A stretch of 64,000 bases of DNA from Sporobolomyces roseus (Eukaryota > Basidiomycota > Microbotryomycetes > Sporidiobolales > Sporidiobolaceae), in assembly GCA_016617785.1 (NCBI GenBank), contig JADILM010000001.1, positions 558,001 through 622,000 on the forward strand. The letters run 5' to 3'. Below are positions 45,833 to 58,586 of the stretch, piece by piece. The notes beneath the pieces were generated by a model. That model had not been told where the DNA came from and ran no database searches. It was given only the letters and a program-made list of their open reading frames with translations. Position numbers and translations under genes: made by a program. Numbering within the stretch: position 1 is the stretch's first letter; each line of letters starts with the position of its first letter.

Positions 45833-48717
45833 TCAAGCGGGTTGCGAGATCTTCTTCCCTCTGCAATCATCCCAAATGTTGCGAGAGAGGTCCCTCAATG
45901 CTTCTCGGTACTCCCAGATCGGATACAGAACGACAGCAGCCGCGCCATCTGAGAACAGAACTTGATGAGTTATCGGATACAGAGGGTAACGAAGAATGGA
46001 CGCACAGAAGATCCAAATGAAACAGACTATCACGTATGCCTGGAATCCTGCCAAGGATGTGATGTAACCTCCTCCTGCAGTTGCGAGGGGAATCGGAATG
46101 AGGATCTGGGGAGATCGAGATCAGTCCGGGATGAAAAGAGGGAAGAGAGGTAGGGGAACGCACGAGTAGGATGACAAACATCGGAATACTGATCCAACGA
46201 GCCAGGTTGAAGGTCCGGGTGATTGAAGCCTCTGTTTCACCTACTCGAGCTTCGACCAAACTCGATGCCTCCGATTCGATGTTGGGAGTGACCGTACTCT
46301 TCTCCTTCTCGTCAACTTCGGCGTGAGGTTGAGGATCGATCTCCTCACTCGCTTCCGTGTGAGCGTGGAGAGCTCGAGTCTCGTCGAAGGAGTAGTTCTC
46401 AGGCCAAATGTAGGTGCCGGCGAGCGAGATGATGATCGACAATCCGAGGGAAATGACGTTTCCGATGAGCATGGGGTAGTCTTGTTGCGCTGTTTCAACG
46501 GTGACAGATCCATTGTTGAGTACGGAAGTCGAGACGAGCCAACCAGTAACTCCGAGGAAACATCCTGAGAGAGCGGCTGGCGAAAGAAAGAACCGTCTGA
46601 GTTTTCGCTCGCAGATGCGAAGCGAAAGAACTCTCACCAGTGATACAAGCCCACTTGTTTGCCTTCTTAGACATGATTGCGAGTGCGACTGTAACGAAGA
46701 GTCGAGTAGTCAGCGAGATTTTCGAGGATAAAAACTAACTCGATCAGAACCCACTCGGGAGAACTGCTGAGGCTACGAGCACCCCCGTACAGTTATATAA
46801 AAATCCCAAGCTAATTCCAGCGTAGAATAGGGCGATACCGAGGACTGCCATGATGGCTCCGTAGGCGACGATAGCGCAATGATCGAAAAAGAGGGTTTGC
46901 TTGTCGGTCGCGTTCGGCTTGATGTAGGGAAGGAAGATATCGTAGGTTGCGACAGTAGATACGGCGCAGAGTTCGGCGGCAGTTGCAGACGTGACAGCGA
47001 GGAAAAGGAGGCTGTCGTTCGGAAAAAGTTAGTTCTCGAATTTGGGGAAGAAGACGGAGAGGAAGCTCACATTAAGAGGATAATAGCCCCCGACGAGCCG
47101 AGAAGAGTTTGAGCAGCTGCAGCGGCAGGGAGTCCAGCACTGACTTGAGCAGCCGAGAGAGTCGGGAAAAGAGGATCATCTCGTAGGACTGCTGCTGCTA
47201 AACCCATCGAGGTCGCGAAACCTAACGGAACTGAGAGCCAAGCTGATCCTCCGAGCATGTAACCTTTTACGGCGGTTGAAGGTTGAGAGGCGATGGCTCG
47301 TTGCCAGTAAGCTTGATCGTTGAAGACGGTGCCTGCGCAGTCAAAAAGCCAGTCAGCATTCAGGAGCAACGAAGCAATATGACGGCATAAGGAAGCAGGG
47401 AAGAACGAGTAAAGGAAGCGTACCCAAGTTTGTGCAGAGATTGATGACTGAAACGAAATGAAGCTATATCAGCGCGAGTCCGGAGAGAAGGGGCGAGAAT
47501 GGAACACACCCATGAAGATCAAACCTGACTTCGAGCGGAAGGTGAGATAGGACCCGTCGAGGTTGCCTTCGATCGGGTAGTCTCGTCCAGCTTGTTGCAG
47601 TTTTTCGAACATCGTCGAAATAGATCCAATTTTCGGAGAGGTAGCGAACACGTAGACCATGAAGTAAATCAAGATCGCGAAGAGCACGGCAGTGTGTGCA
47701 AAGTCAGCGAGTAGCGAGGAACCTGCAAGCGAGAACGATAAAGACGAGGTTAGGCGAGAGACTCAGTAAAAAGGGAAGCTCAAACTCACGGAGACCTCCA
47801 ACTAATACATACGCCGCAACTCCCATTGGCATAAGAACACAGATAGCCTCTGTCGGGCAGGAAAGGATCACATCAGCGGTTTGCGCAATAAGCGGTCAAA
47901 CGGTATCGAACTTACGAGTTGAGGCGCCGGTGAGATCTGTAACAGTCGCACTACCTCCAGTGACGAGCATAGCTGATACGAGGAGACTTGTGACGAGGGA
48001 GAAGCAGAGGAAGACGATGTGCGCGGTTTTCCCCCAACGAACTCGGATGACTTCGAGGAAAGTGTGCGCTCTCGGTGCGTTCAGCTTGATCTTGGCCGAG
48101 TTCATCGAGAAGAGGAAGATTTGTACGGTCGCTCCGGCACTGTGGACAGATAGGTAATGTTCAGCCAAAATCGGAGGATGCGACGAAAGACGGAGAGAAA
48201 AGGAGCGAAGCGAAAGAGGCGAAATGCGAGCACTCACCCGTAAAACCAACCTCCGCCGTAGCCAATACGATAAGATTGAGCGCTACTTGTAAGAAGAGTA
48301 GCAGCCCAAGTCCATGAAGAGACAATTGCGCAACTGCCAAACAACAGATTCGAAGTTAGCGACGAGTCCTCTCGTTCGATCAACGACTCGACAGCTCACG
48401 CGATCAATCCAGCTAGAGAGAGGGAGTCCGGAAAGTCAGTACTACGTTGAGAACGGGAGAAGAAGAGAAAGGAGCGGGACTCACGCTTAACCGAATGCGA
48501 GGCAGAGGCGAACTCAGCCAACGACGAGGTTTTGAACTTTGTGTATCTTGTTTGTAGCTTAGTGAGACCGATCATCAGAACAGCGAATCCGAGGGAGATG
48601 CCGACTCTGAGGAGGAAACAGGATCAGCCAGGATCGTATCGCGACTCTTTCGATAGAAAAGGAGACTCACACGATACCGTAGCCGACGCCCGGTGAGAGT
48701 ACAGCTGTACTAGACAT
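45833..48717 (-). CDS. DUR3: DUR3-type urea/polyamine transporter (sodium:solute symporter family)
   Basis: Yeast Dur3 takes up urea and polyamines at the plasma membrane and is under nitrogen control. The protein starts MSSTAVLSPGVGYGIV at 48717. Family stretches: GISLGFAVLMIGLTKLQTRY, SSLAEFASASHSV, AIVSSWTWAATLLTSSAQSY with RIGYGGGWFYGAGATVQI, KLNAPRAHTFLEVIRVRWGK, VLVGGLRSSLLADFAHTAVL, FNDQAYWQRAIASQPSTAV, YMLGGSAWLSVPLGFATSMG and LLFLAVTSATAAELCAVSTV. About 15 hydrophobic segments and many introns. It ends GKKISQPA at 45833. Next to it, on the other side of an 898-bp promoter, lies a formamidase gene, which supports a role in nitrogen scavenging. Confidence 0.92.
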
Positions 48718-49615
48718 ACTTGACGAGGTTTGGAAAGTAGTTGAAGCGGATTGAGGATTGAGGAGCGTGAAAAAGAGAAAGGAGGAGACGCAGAGCGAAG
48801 CGAGTCAAAGATAAGGCTGTCTTCCGCTGTCTCCGAGATGGGCCTATCATCCGATAAGAGAATTTGTTACAAATAGTCCGAAGCGAGAGTGAGAGCCCAC
48901 TTTAAGCGCGAAGCTGTGGAGTGGAAGTGTTTTCTTCGCAAACTTTCGTTCTGTCGCGAGATTGCGCTTCCTTCCGCTGCATCATTCGGGACCCTCAGCA
49001 GCCATAGATCATCGAGGTTCGGTGAACCCTGCAGAGCAGCTGATACCGTTCATCCTCCCGACTTGAATGTATCCTCTGCGCGAAGCAGCGACGAATCTAG
49101 ATGACCAGAACGGACTGACCTTATCTGAAACGCTCAATAGCTATTCCAATCCATCACGGCCGAGTTTGGTACTCCTATGCAAGTCCGCAAGGGCGCGAAG
49201 TCGGGAAATGTGTCTTCATCTTGAACTTGGTTTCTTCGACAAAGAGCTCGTTTGATGCGGGTGTTCTCGGTCGACAAGTATGAGCTAGATCTTCAAGTAT
49301 GTACCGCCGAAGCTTCAGGTGTATACGAGCTGTGACGAGGTGAGGGGATGCTTATCAAAGTTTCGAATTTCTTTTTTCTTCCTTTCAAATCAAACCGCTT
49401 CCCCTCTTGGTGCCTAGATATGCTTCGGAAGCCGTTGGAAACTTCCGACGGTATCTCGTATCCCTCGCTGCTTCGGAAAGCTACTTTCCCTCGTCCTCAC
49501 TTTCTTTCTCTATCCCCTCCTTTCCGACTCGACTCTCGCCTTCGCGACAAGCTTCGGACGTACAGGACTCACACACGCATTCAGAACAAGCAATAACCCA
49601 CGAACAACGACGACG
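48718..49615. promoter_or_regulatory. Divergent promoter of DUR3 and formamidase genes with GATA sites
   Basis: 898 bases between opposite starts. GATAAG occurs at 48810-48815 and 48853-48858 (plus strand) and at 49120-49125 (minus strand, CTTATC). GATAAG is the core site of fungal nitrogen GATA factors (AreA/Gat1/Gln3 type). The first two are 93-141 bases from the DUR3 start. Binding is inferred, and single GATAAG words also occur by chance. Confidence 0.5.
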
Positions 49616-51374
49616 ATGGCTACAAACTACGATGCCCCGCATCCGACTCTGATTTCAATCGATCCTCTCAAGCCTGCGATTGGACAGAAGGGGCTCATGA
49701 ATCGATGGCACCCATTGATACCTCCAGCAGCGACTGTGAAGTGAGTGAAAGTTCAGATTCATTCTGTTTCTTCCTCGCTAACGTTTGTTCGCTTCTCTTT
49801 CTGCAGGCAGGGAGAGATCTTTAAGCTCGATTGCTTGGAATGGACTGGGTCGCAGATTAAGGTTTCGATTCTCTCTTAGGCGTCGAGGGTATTTCAGGGA
49901 GCTGATCTATAGACGAGCATGACAGAATACCGACGATTCCGACGATATTCGAAATGTTGACTTGACTCAAATCCACTACCTCACGGGACCTGTGGCAGTC
50001 GAAGGAGCTGAGCCTGGAGATGCGCTCAAGGTCGAGATCCTTGATGTCAACTAGTCAGTCTCTTTCCGTCAAATTTTCGAGATTTTCATTTCTGACATTC
50101 TCTCTTCCGCAATAGCTTCCCTCACGTTCCCTGGGGCTACACTGGTATCTTTGAGGAGAAGGATGGAGGATTGTTCGCTACCGAGTTCAAAACGAAAGCT
50201 GCGAAAGCGATTTGGTCTCTCGAAGGAGTTTACGCTTCTTCTCGTCACGTCCCCGGAGTTCGCTTCGCAGGAATCCCTCACCCTGTACGTAGCTCGATAA
50301 CTATGTCACTATCATATACTGACGCTACCGAATAACAGGGTATTATCGGAACTGCTCCTTCGCAAGAACTTCTCGACGAATGGAATCGTCGCGAGCAAGC
50401 TCTCATCGACGCTCACCCTGGCGCCTCACCAGCTGTCGCACTTCCTCCTGAGCCTAAGGGTACCTACGTCGGCCAAGATCTTGAACCTGACGTACTGGAG
50501 AAGATCGCACGAGAGGGTGCGAGGTAAATACTCTCTCTGTCTTCTTTCTCAACGATGGCTCACCGTTCCTCATCACCCTTCCTCATGGACAGGACTATAC
50601 CGTCCAGAGAGCATGGTGGCAACGCAGACATCAAGAACCTTAGCAGGGGATCGACTGCCTGGCTTCCTGTCTACGTCAAAGGAGCAAATGTGTCTTGTGG
50701 AGACTTGCACTTCTCACAAGGAGACTCGGAGATGAGCTTCTGTGGGGCGATCGAGATGTCCGGTATCGTTACTCTCCGCTGTACGGTGCTCAAAGGAGGA
50801 ATCGAAAAGCTTAAGCTCACGAACCCGATTTTCCTCGTGAGTTCTGTTCTGTTTGGGGTTGGGTATCATCTGCTGATCAAGTCGCCTCCACATATCCAGC
50901 CCTCTCCCGTCGACCCCCTCTACACCCAACAACTCACTTTTCAAGGTATTTCGGTCGACGTGCACGGAAATGGAGAACAAAAGAGTATGTGCGCGACTAC
51001 AGCGTTCAAACAAGCTGCTCTCAACACGATGAACTACCTCACGAACCTCGGCTACACACTCGAACAAGCTTACATCCTCCTCAGTGCTGCCGTGAGTCGA
51101 CGTCTTTTTATCGTCTTGCGAGAAAAGCTGAAAGTTCCCTCGTTGATAGCCTACGGAGTCCCACGTCGCCGCTCTCGTCGATGTTCCCAACGCTTGTGTC
51201 ACTCTGTCCATTCCTACCCAGATCTTCGACCGCGACATTCTTCCTTCGGGTATGGGAGAAAATGGTTTCGAGAAACGAGATTATGGACAAGTCGCCATTC
51301 GTTCGGATGGTGAACGAGGAATCGATTACTTTGCTGAGCAGGAGAAGAGGAAGAAGGCTCAGAAGAAGGCGTGA
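49616..51374 (+). CDS. Formamidase (FmdA/AmdA family)
   Basis: Releases ammonia and formate from formamide. It begins MATNYDAPHPTLISIDPLKP. Family stretches: GLMNRWHPLIPPAATVKQGE, HYLTGPVAVEGAEPGDALKV, HVPWGYTGIFEEKDGGLFAT, VRFAGIPHPGIIGTAPSQEL, TIPSREHGGNADIKNLSRGS and GDLHFSQGDSEMSFCGAIEM, the last containing the conserved acid/Cys neighbourhood. C-terminal stretch: NACVTLSIPTQIFDRDILP. Seven or so introns. It is divergent from the DUR3-type transporter and followed 302 bases later by a Zn2Cys6 factor gene. The amide chain length preference cannot be read; formamide is the usual substrate in fungi. Confidence 0.92.
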
Positions 51375-51676
51375 ACAGTGTATCTTGAGCTCTTACGAGA
51401 TGGATTCGTTTGCACGATTGGGTCTTGATCTGTAAATAGGTCTCCTTTTGAGTCTTTGACGTGTCCACTCCTTCGAGAGCTCTCCTTATGAAATAAGTGT
51501 TGTCGAGAATTGATCAATTTTCATTTCTTGGACTTGCGATTTTTCAATGCAATTTTTGCGACGGAAGAACTTTCAATCTTTAACCAAATTTCACTTCAGC
51601 CGATACTACCTCGAGCCCGTCAGTAGAGCTTCACACAGTCACTCACTACAATCTCTGAACAACCGCGCAAACAGAG
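51375..51676. other. Short spacer and promoter of the Zn2Cys6 gene
   Basis: 302 bases: 3' flank of the formamidase gene and promoter of the next same-strand gene. No strong motif seen. Confidence 0.4.
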
Positions 51677-54511
51677 ATGAGCGACGAGGACAACACGGAG
51701 CTCGAGGGAGAGATCAATAACAACAACACCAGGAAGGGCAGGAAAGGGAAGGAACGCGAGACGGGTAAACCTGCTAGACTAGCAAGATCTAGAGCAGCAT
51801 GTGCAGCATGTCACAAGGCGAAACAGTCAGTCTCACTCCTACAGAGTTCGATAATTCTGGGCGGTGTAAACTGATTCTCGACGACACTGCAGACGTTGTG
51901 ACGGTCCACCAGGCCCTTGTCATCGATGTACAACGTGAGCACCTTACTCTGGAATCCTCAAGTCATTCTCCGCTGACATTGAGATTTCGCTAGTTGGGGT
52001 ACTGAATGCGTCTTCCCTTCGGCTGCTGGACCTACGCCGTCCAAATCGACTACTTCGAGAGCAGCTAGTGGACCAGCGACCGCGAGAACGACGCGAGCTT
52101 CGACACCAGCAGCCTCAAGTTCGATGACAGGCGATTCGAATGTCGCCGCGCAGTCAGTTCACTCTTTACTGCCGCCGAGATCAATGTCTGAACTGACAGA
52201 ACCGAGTGATAGGTTGAGGATGATGAACGAAAGATTGGAATCACTCGAAGGAGCACTCTCTCGCGCTCAATTTCCACCGTCAATTTCGTTTCCACCAGCT
52301 CCTCCAGCCGCACCCCCTCCTCTTTCCGCGCAACGTCATAGTCAGACTGGATCCGACATCTCTCCTATGCCAGGTCAAGAGCAGGAACTCCACCACGAAG
52401 GATCAAACGCAGTCGAGGCAGCTGGCGAAGCGATGGCTATCGAAGGATTAGTCGATCTGTCTGGACCCTCAAGACCAATAGCGACCACCGACTTTGATCC
52501 TTCGAGAGCAGATGTTATATCGAGATCAATGATGGGAGTCGAAGAATGTGAAGCCGAATTCAGACTGTATTTCGCCCAAATTCAACCTTGGACTTGCTTG
52601 CTTTCGACCACTCTCGATCGACAACCTCTCGTCGTTCGCGAACGTTCACCTCTCCTCTTCCACGCCATACTTCTCATCACCGTTTACTATCGACCTCGTA
52701 CTCCCGACAACTTGCTCCTTTATCGAAACATTTCCTCAATTCTCGATGCCATCCTCGCACCTCAGATCCTTTCACCTCAACCTGACACCCTCTCCTTCGA
52801 CTTTGTCCGAGCGATACATCTCCTCCTCCTCTATAAACCAGTTCAGTACAACGCTCTCTCTGCGAAAGGAATCGCAAATCCAGTTCTCCTCGAATCGGCA
52901 AGCAAGATGAACGTTCGAGCGAGTTGGCTACTTCGACTTCTCGTCTCTCGAGTCTCGGCTTTCATCGGTCTCCCCTCTATCGCAACAACGTGAGTCTTGG
53001 GTCTCGCTGTGTCTGCAATTTCCCGTCGCTGAACTCGGTTTCTGTTTCCACAGCTTCGCTCAAGCATTCGCGAATCAACACAACGCCCCGATTCCAGACG
53101 AAGTCATCGCTCGTGAACGTCTCTACCTCGGCTGCGTCTTTCACGAGTCGCATGGAGCTCTTCAATCGGGGAAAAGCGCCAACTTCAATCCTCAAGACGC
53201 CTGCAGGACGACTCGATTATTCGCAGCACTCAAACAGCAAGCTTCCGACGTACGACTAGCGGCGAGTGTTGAGCTCGTGGCGACCCTTTCGACTTTGCTC
53301 AGCTCTCGCAACGAGAACGGTATCCTGGAAGAAGCGGACCTGATGAAGTACGAGGAGGAGATGGACGCTTGGTCGGAATACTGGGAACCTCTACTATCGG
53401 CAGAAGGCGCAAAGGATCCTCTAGCATGGTCGGTGTTCTACCCTTACGCATCCTTCTCGCGGTTGACGGTGCGAGGTTTCGCGTTCAATCGTTGGAAGGA
53501 GGATCGAAGAGCGAGGGCAGCGGCAGGTTACGAAGCTGGAGTAGGCGGGAAAGGACCCGTACTGTCGGCGGAAGAGAGGGAGAGTATAGCGAGAGCGGCG
53601 AAGATGGCGGAGGAAATGATGTTGGCGGTTTCGACCGAGGGCAAGAAATGGAGATTAGGGAAGCGAGTTCCAGACACGCTGTGGAACGGAGGAGGACAGG
53701 CACTACAACCGGACCCAGCTGTCGTCGAATCACTCAAGATGGCTAGTGATAGTTTGACTTGCGTTGTAAGTTCCGATTGCACTGCTTCGCGTTTTGCGAT
53801 ATCCTAACCCTTCTCCCGCTTTCCGATTCTCAGATGTTCAGCTATCCTCTCATCTTCCTCGCCAAGCTCGCCAACGAAGGACTTCTTCGATCCGATCTCA
53901 CTGTCATCGCAGCAGAATCGCCAACTCTCGTACCCTCTCCGATGCTTCCCACCGACAAACTCTGTCGACTCTTCCTATTCGGTGCCGATCTCCTCGAAGC
54001 TATCTCACCGAGTCCCACGCATCCAGCGATCAAACAAGCTGCATTCCTTCGCAAAGTTTGGGATGCCGCCGTCAGTGGTAGACGATCGGTCACTTCTGCA
54101 CCTTCTAGTCCTCGCTTGACTCCATCTCACGCTCTCTCGAATGGATCAACACCTCAACCGTTCCCTCCGACAATATCGACCTCCCGCAACACTGTCTTGC
54201 CTCCTCAACCTCCTACTTTCCCCCTTCCTTCGCAACAAACTTCCGATTCTTCAAATCCTGCTGCCAATTTCGACCTTTCCCTCTCGACTTCCTATCAACC
54301 TACTCCGATGGGATCACCGAGAATTAACAACTTCTCGTCGCAAGCAGATCCGTTCGCTGCTTTACTGAGTGGAGTGTCGCCGGAAGGTTTAGATGGAGCA
54401 GATAGTTTGTTCAGCCTCGATCACGGTTTCGACTGGAACACACTCGGTGGAGACGGAATGAACTTTGGGATGAACGGGAACGGAGCGAATTCAGGATTCA
54501 GCTTTTTCTAG
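51677..54511 (+). CDS. Zn(II)2Cys6 fungal transcription factor
   Basis: The binuclear zinc cluster is spread over three exons: 51677-51825, 51893-51934 (42 nt) and from 51994. Spliced, it reads CAACHKAKQRCDGPPGPCHR then CTTWGTEC, a C-X2-C-X6-C-X6-C-X2-C-X6-C cluster. A possible coiled coil follows (LRMMNERLESLEGALSRAQF). The middle resembles the fungal-specific activation/regulatory domain: FRLYFAQIQPWTCLLSTTLD, LLLYKPVQYNALSAKGIANP, MNVRASWLLRLLVSRVSAFI. The tail is Ser/Pro-rich and ends NGNGANSGFSFF, a likely activation region. It sits directly after the formamidase gene in the same direction, so it may control the nearby transporter and amidase; this is context only. Confidence 0.88.
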
Positions 54512-54821
54512 TGACAATCTCTCGAATGATTGCGAAACTTGTCGTTTCGATTGAGAACGAAATTCATGTATTTGCACTATCACACAAAACGGGAAGACGA
54601 GAGCTATGGAGAGGAACAGAACTCTGACAGCAAGTACTTTTATGATTTTCGAGAGGGAGAAGTGAAGAGATTTGGGAGAGGGAGAGAAAAGGATATCAAC
54701 AACTAAAAGAGAGGCAACATGAAGCGTGTAGAGTAACATGGGATGTATATGGGATAATGAGAGAGAGAGAGACGAAACAGAACAAATCCGCAGAATAGCT
54801 CAAGAGGTGGATTCGACAAAT
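54512..54821. other. Intergenic between convergent genes, no gene seen
   Basis: 310 bases of shared 3' flank; GAGAGA-rich near 54760. Nothing else seen. Confidence 0.5.
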
Positions 54822-57800
54822 TTACTGAACAGGTCGCTGTATTTCGACGCTTCCTCTGTTACTTCCACCGTCATTACTTCCACTTCCTCCCCTCGAATGC
54901 CTTCCGAACACCTTGTTCAAGAATCCGCTCTTCTCGCGATCCGAGGTGTTTCCGTTCGAAGCGTTACTCTTGGAGCGAGGACGAGATTTCGAAAGTTTGC
55001 GATGAACGGTTTCGTTGTGAGCCGGCGAAGAAGTAGTAGGAGAGACAGGGGAGGAAGGGTTCGAAGTCGTCATGACTTGTTGAGGTTGACGTTGCTGAGG
55101 TTGACCGTGAAGCCCGGAACCGACGGGGGGAGGAGTAGCGATTCCCGTTGATGTAACTCCTGCAACCTGGTGAGGTCCAGCTTGAACGGGGACAGCACTG
55201 ATGTTCGATCCAGCGGGTCCACGAGCGATGGGAGAAGGTTGTTGTTGGTAGTGAACCGCCGATTGAGGTTGACGCTGCTGAACTTGAACGGGAACACCTT
55301 GTTGATGTTGCTGCTGGAGTTGAACGGGGATACCTTGCTGCTGTTGAACAGGCATAGGTTGTTGTACAAGCAAGGGTTGTTGACGAGTAGGGTCTAGCGA
55401 GAACAAGGAGATCAATTCCCATCAAATTTAGACGACGAAACAAAGGAGACTTACCAGGTACACCACTGATTCCATCCATCATTCTCTCCCTCCTCCCCTC
55501 ATTCTCGATCGACCTATCAGGTTTCGAAGCCTTTGTAGCTCCAATTCCAGCCAAAGGTTTCCTATCAGCAGCCAAACTCTTTCGGTGCAACTTCTTGTGT
55601 CCCGAGTCGTCGTGATGAGTTTGGATTTTCATGTGAGGAGAACGTTCCACTCCTTCGGCGAGTCCTCCGTGACCGTGAGGAGAAGTGGGACTGTGATTCG
55701 CGACGAGAGTAGGTTGAACGGGAGCGACAGATTGAGTCTGAACCGGGGTAGGCTGAGTAGCGTAGACTCGGGAAGGTTGAGCTTGTTGCGCGATAGGTTG
55801 AGCTTGTTGAACGACTGGAGCAGCTTGTTGAGCAATTGGAACTTGTTGAACCGCGGGAACGGTTTGCTGAACGGTTTGCTGCTTGACGGGAACAGTCTCT
55901 CGAACGGCGGCAGGAGGTTGCTGAAGGGGAGCCATCGGATTCTGCGAGAGGTGAGCCGAAGTCGTGTTGTTGTTCACAGCGAGAGGCGCAGCGGCTCCGA
56001 CACTATGATACAGACGAAATCTATCAGTGCTCGCTCGACATCCGATAGAACGTGAGAAACGTACGCTAGTCCAGCGATGGCGGGAACCGCAACGTTAGAG
56101 ACATTCTTCTCCTTGGGTTCCGATTGAAGGGGTACAGCGGTAGTTTGAGGAACTTCTCGTTGAGCTGCGATTTCAGCTTGAGGAGCAGGTTGACTGAGGT
56201 GAGCGAATTCCTCCGAAGCGACGGTCCTCTCGGCACCAGGAGCGAAACCAGCTTGTTCTGCCGTAGTGGAAGGAACGTTCTGAAGATCTTCCGGATCGAT
56301 GGCACGTCCTTTGCCCTTGTCGACGACGGGGAGTACGAGAACTGGATCTCCTTGAGCTTGTTGAGGAGGGATGGCTCGTTGATTCTCAATCGCGAGAGGG
56401 TTGTACTCGACAGCTTGAGGTTGAGGAGTGAAGTCCTCTCGGAAGACTGATCCAGGTTGAGACGAAGGACGTTCAGAAGAGTCGCGTCTGTCTTGAAGCT
56501 CGTGACCGATGAAAGCGGTTCCTGCTCCTGCTCCAACTCCAGCACCGATCATTTCGACCTCTCGACCTTTCCCTTTGTCTTGAGTGGTGAAATCTTGCTC
56601 TTGTTGCGGGACGATGGGAGGAGTGTAAGGTTCGAAATCTTCAGGCTGCGAGACGGTTTCAGGAGTTTCGGTAACGGGAGCGATAAGGGTCTATCCAAAT
56701 TATGAGAGATTAGTACCGAATGTTGAAACAGGGAAACTCGAGCAACATACCTGAGGAGGAGGGTTGTGAACTACTTCTCCTGTCGCGGCTTGTTCAGCTC
56801 GCTCAGCTTGCAATGCTTCTTCAGCTCGGGGGAGCTATCGATCTCGAGACGTCAATCTCTATACATGGGGACCCTTTGAGAAAAGTTGGCTCACCTCGTC
56901 GCCTCCTCTACGATTGATGAACCCAGCGGGATTGAAGACGGGAAGAATCTAAAGAAGCAAGTTCAGTCAGAGCTATCCTTACCAGATGCTCAGAGCAAGG
57001 GAAGGAACGTACGTTCGGGTGAGTACGAGGAGTGCTGGTTGAAGTAGGAGAAGATCCTTCTTCGGGAATCGTCGATTTGATCGCATCATCGTTCGAGAAT
57101 TGATCCGAAGCTTTGACGAGAGGATGCTGTGAGTCAGAAAGAAGCTACGTCAGTCCCTACTGTGCCGCGGTACTGAAGAGGGGATGTCGACTCACAACTC
57201 CGGTAGATCCGCTCATCGAAAGAGGAACGTCTTCTCTCGTAGGAGTATCGATACCCCTCGAAGCAGCCAAGACGGCAGCGGTGAAACTAGTCGATGATTC
57301 TTGAGTCTTCATACCGGGACGAGGAGTTTCGGGAGCAGGATTGGGTACGGAAGAGATCTATGAAACGAATGAAGTCAGTATCGAATTCGATAACGAGGGG
57401 ACAACTCGAAAGCAGCAAGCTGGACTCACCTGACGTTCGAGAGGCTCGCTGGTACTCTCGGAAGGCGACATCATGGCTCCACCTGGAATCTCTTTCGGTG
57501 CTTCGAGATCAGGTTCTTCGAGTTCACGTTCGGGTACAACGGCTCCTGCTCCTGCAGCCAAGAGGACGTTCTCTGCGCCGGTGGTTGAATCGGATCGACT
57601 TCCGAGGAGACGTTGAGCGGGGGAATCAGCGAGAGCTGCTTGCTCCTTTTCGATCGCAGGAGTTCCGAAATCGGGAGCTGAGGGTTCAACCTGTGAGAAC
57701 AGAGTGTAGATCGTCGTCATGAGTCTACTGCCTGCCTCCGTAAAATGAAAAAGAGAGTGACGTACTGAACGAGATGTTTCGGTTTCATCTCGAGTCGCAG

Positions 57801-58338
57801 TGGGAGTGAGAGAATGATCTTCGTTGACTGGTTCGGATACTTCATTCTCTGCCACTTTCGCACCAGCTCCACCAGCGAGTAAAGCTCCTCCCATAGCACC
57901 AGCTCCCGTCAATTTCGATCCATCTTCACCTTCCGAATTGACGAGTTCTTGAGCGGGAGATTCTTCGAGAGCAGATTGCGATTTCTCTCCTTGAGTATCG
58001 AAAGGTTCCTTCTTCTCTTCGGTAGGAGTAGTCGCTTCGTCTTGAGCTAATTTGGATTTGAGTCCATCGTTCTCCAATTCGCCTAGTCCGACGATTCCAG
58101 CCAACGTCGCGGCTCCGCTTATCCCTCCTGCGACTAATCCAGCTGCAGCTCCCATCAATACTCCAGCAGCGTTATTCACTCTGTGTTGGATAGTGTCATC
58201 TTCAGTTGCAGTTGAAGTTGAAGAGAATGGATCGGGGTGGGCCGAGGAGGAAGAAGTGAGATCGGGAGTTGGAGGGAAATAACCTGGTACACCAGCTAGA
58301 GTAGGTGCAGGAGAAGGTTCAGGTGCGTATGAGCTCAT
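54822..58338 (-). CDS. Large disordered Q/P-rich protein with repeated Gly/Ala segments
   Basis: Starts at 58338, MSSYAPEPSPAPTLAGVPGY. No family recognised. Gly/Ala-rich hydrophobic segments recur: AAGVLMGAAAGLVAGGISGA (residues 58-77), GAGAMGGALLAGGAGA (145-160), VLLAAGAGAVV, and MIGAGVGAGAGTAFIGHELQ. The second and third follow a shared leader (SALEESPAQELV and AALADSPAQRLL), so the unit is duplicated. The C-terminal half is a Gln/Pro/Val low-complexity region (VQQTVPAVQQVPIAQQAAPV, QQQQGIPVQLQQQHQQG), and the end is basic and Ser/Gly-rich (KSGFLNKVFGRHSRGGSGSN). Several small exons. Gly-zipper segments can insert in or bind membranes; Q-rich tracts can drive assembly. Both are inferences. 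Exon borders in 56680-57370 are approximate. Confidence 0.6.
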
Positions 58339-58586
58339 CTTAAGCGAGCTCTGTTTGAAGTGAAAGGGTGAGGAGGAAGAGGGAGGGAGCAGGGGAGGTT
58401 GGCCAGAAACTGCGAGTTCTGCGTCATTGAATCAAACGTTCAAATCCAAATTAACTGCTTCCTTCCGTCCAGCATTTTCAACTCCAGGGGAAGCTGCACA
58501 AATCCCGCTGACTACGACTTGGTCTCCCTTCACTCATCGATATCTCTCAACTTTCCTCAACCTCACCACACACCTCCCAAGCAATC

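Noticed and set aside
55585..56055. 156-codon plus-strand frame rich in Leu/Arg/Ser
   Set aside because: Antisense to the Q/P-rich protein; its composition mirrors the complement of the Gln/Val codons.
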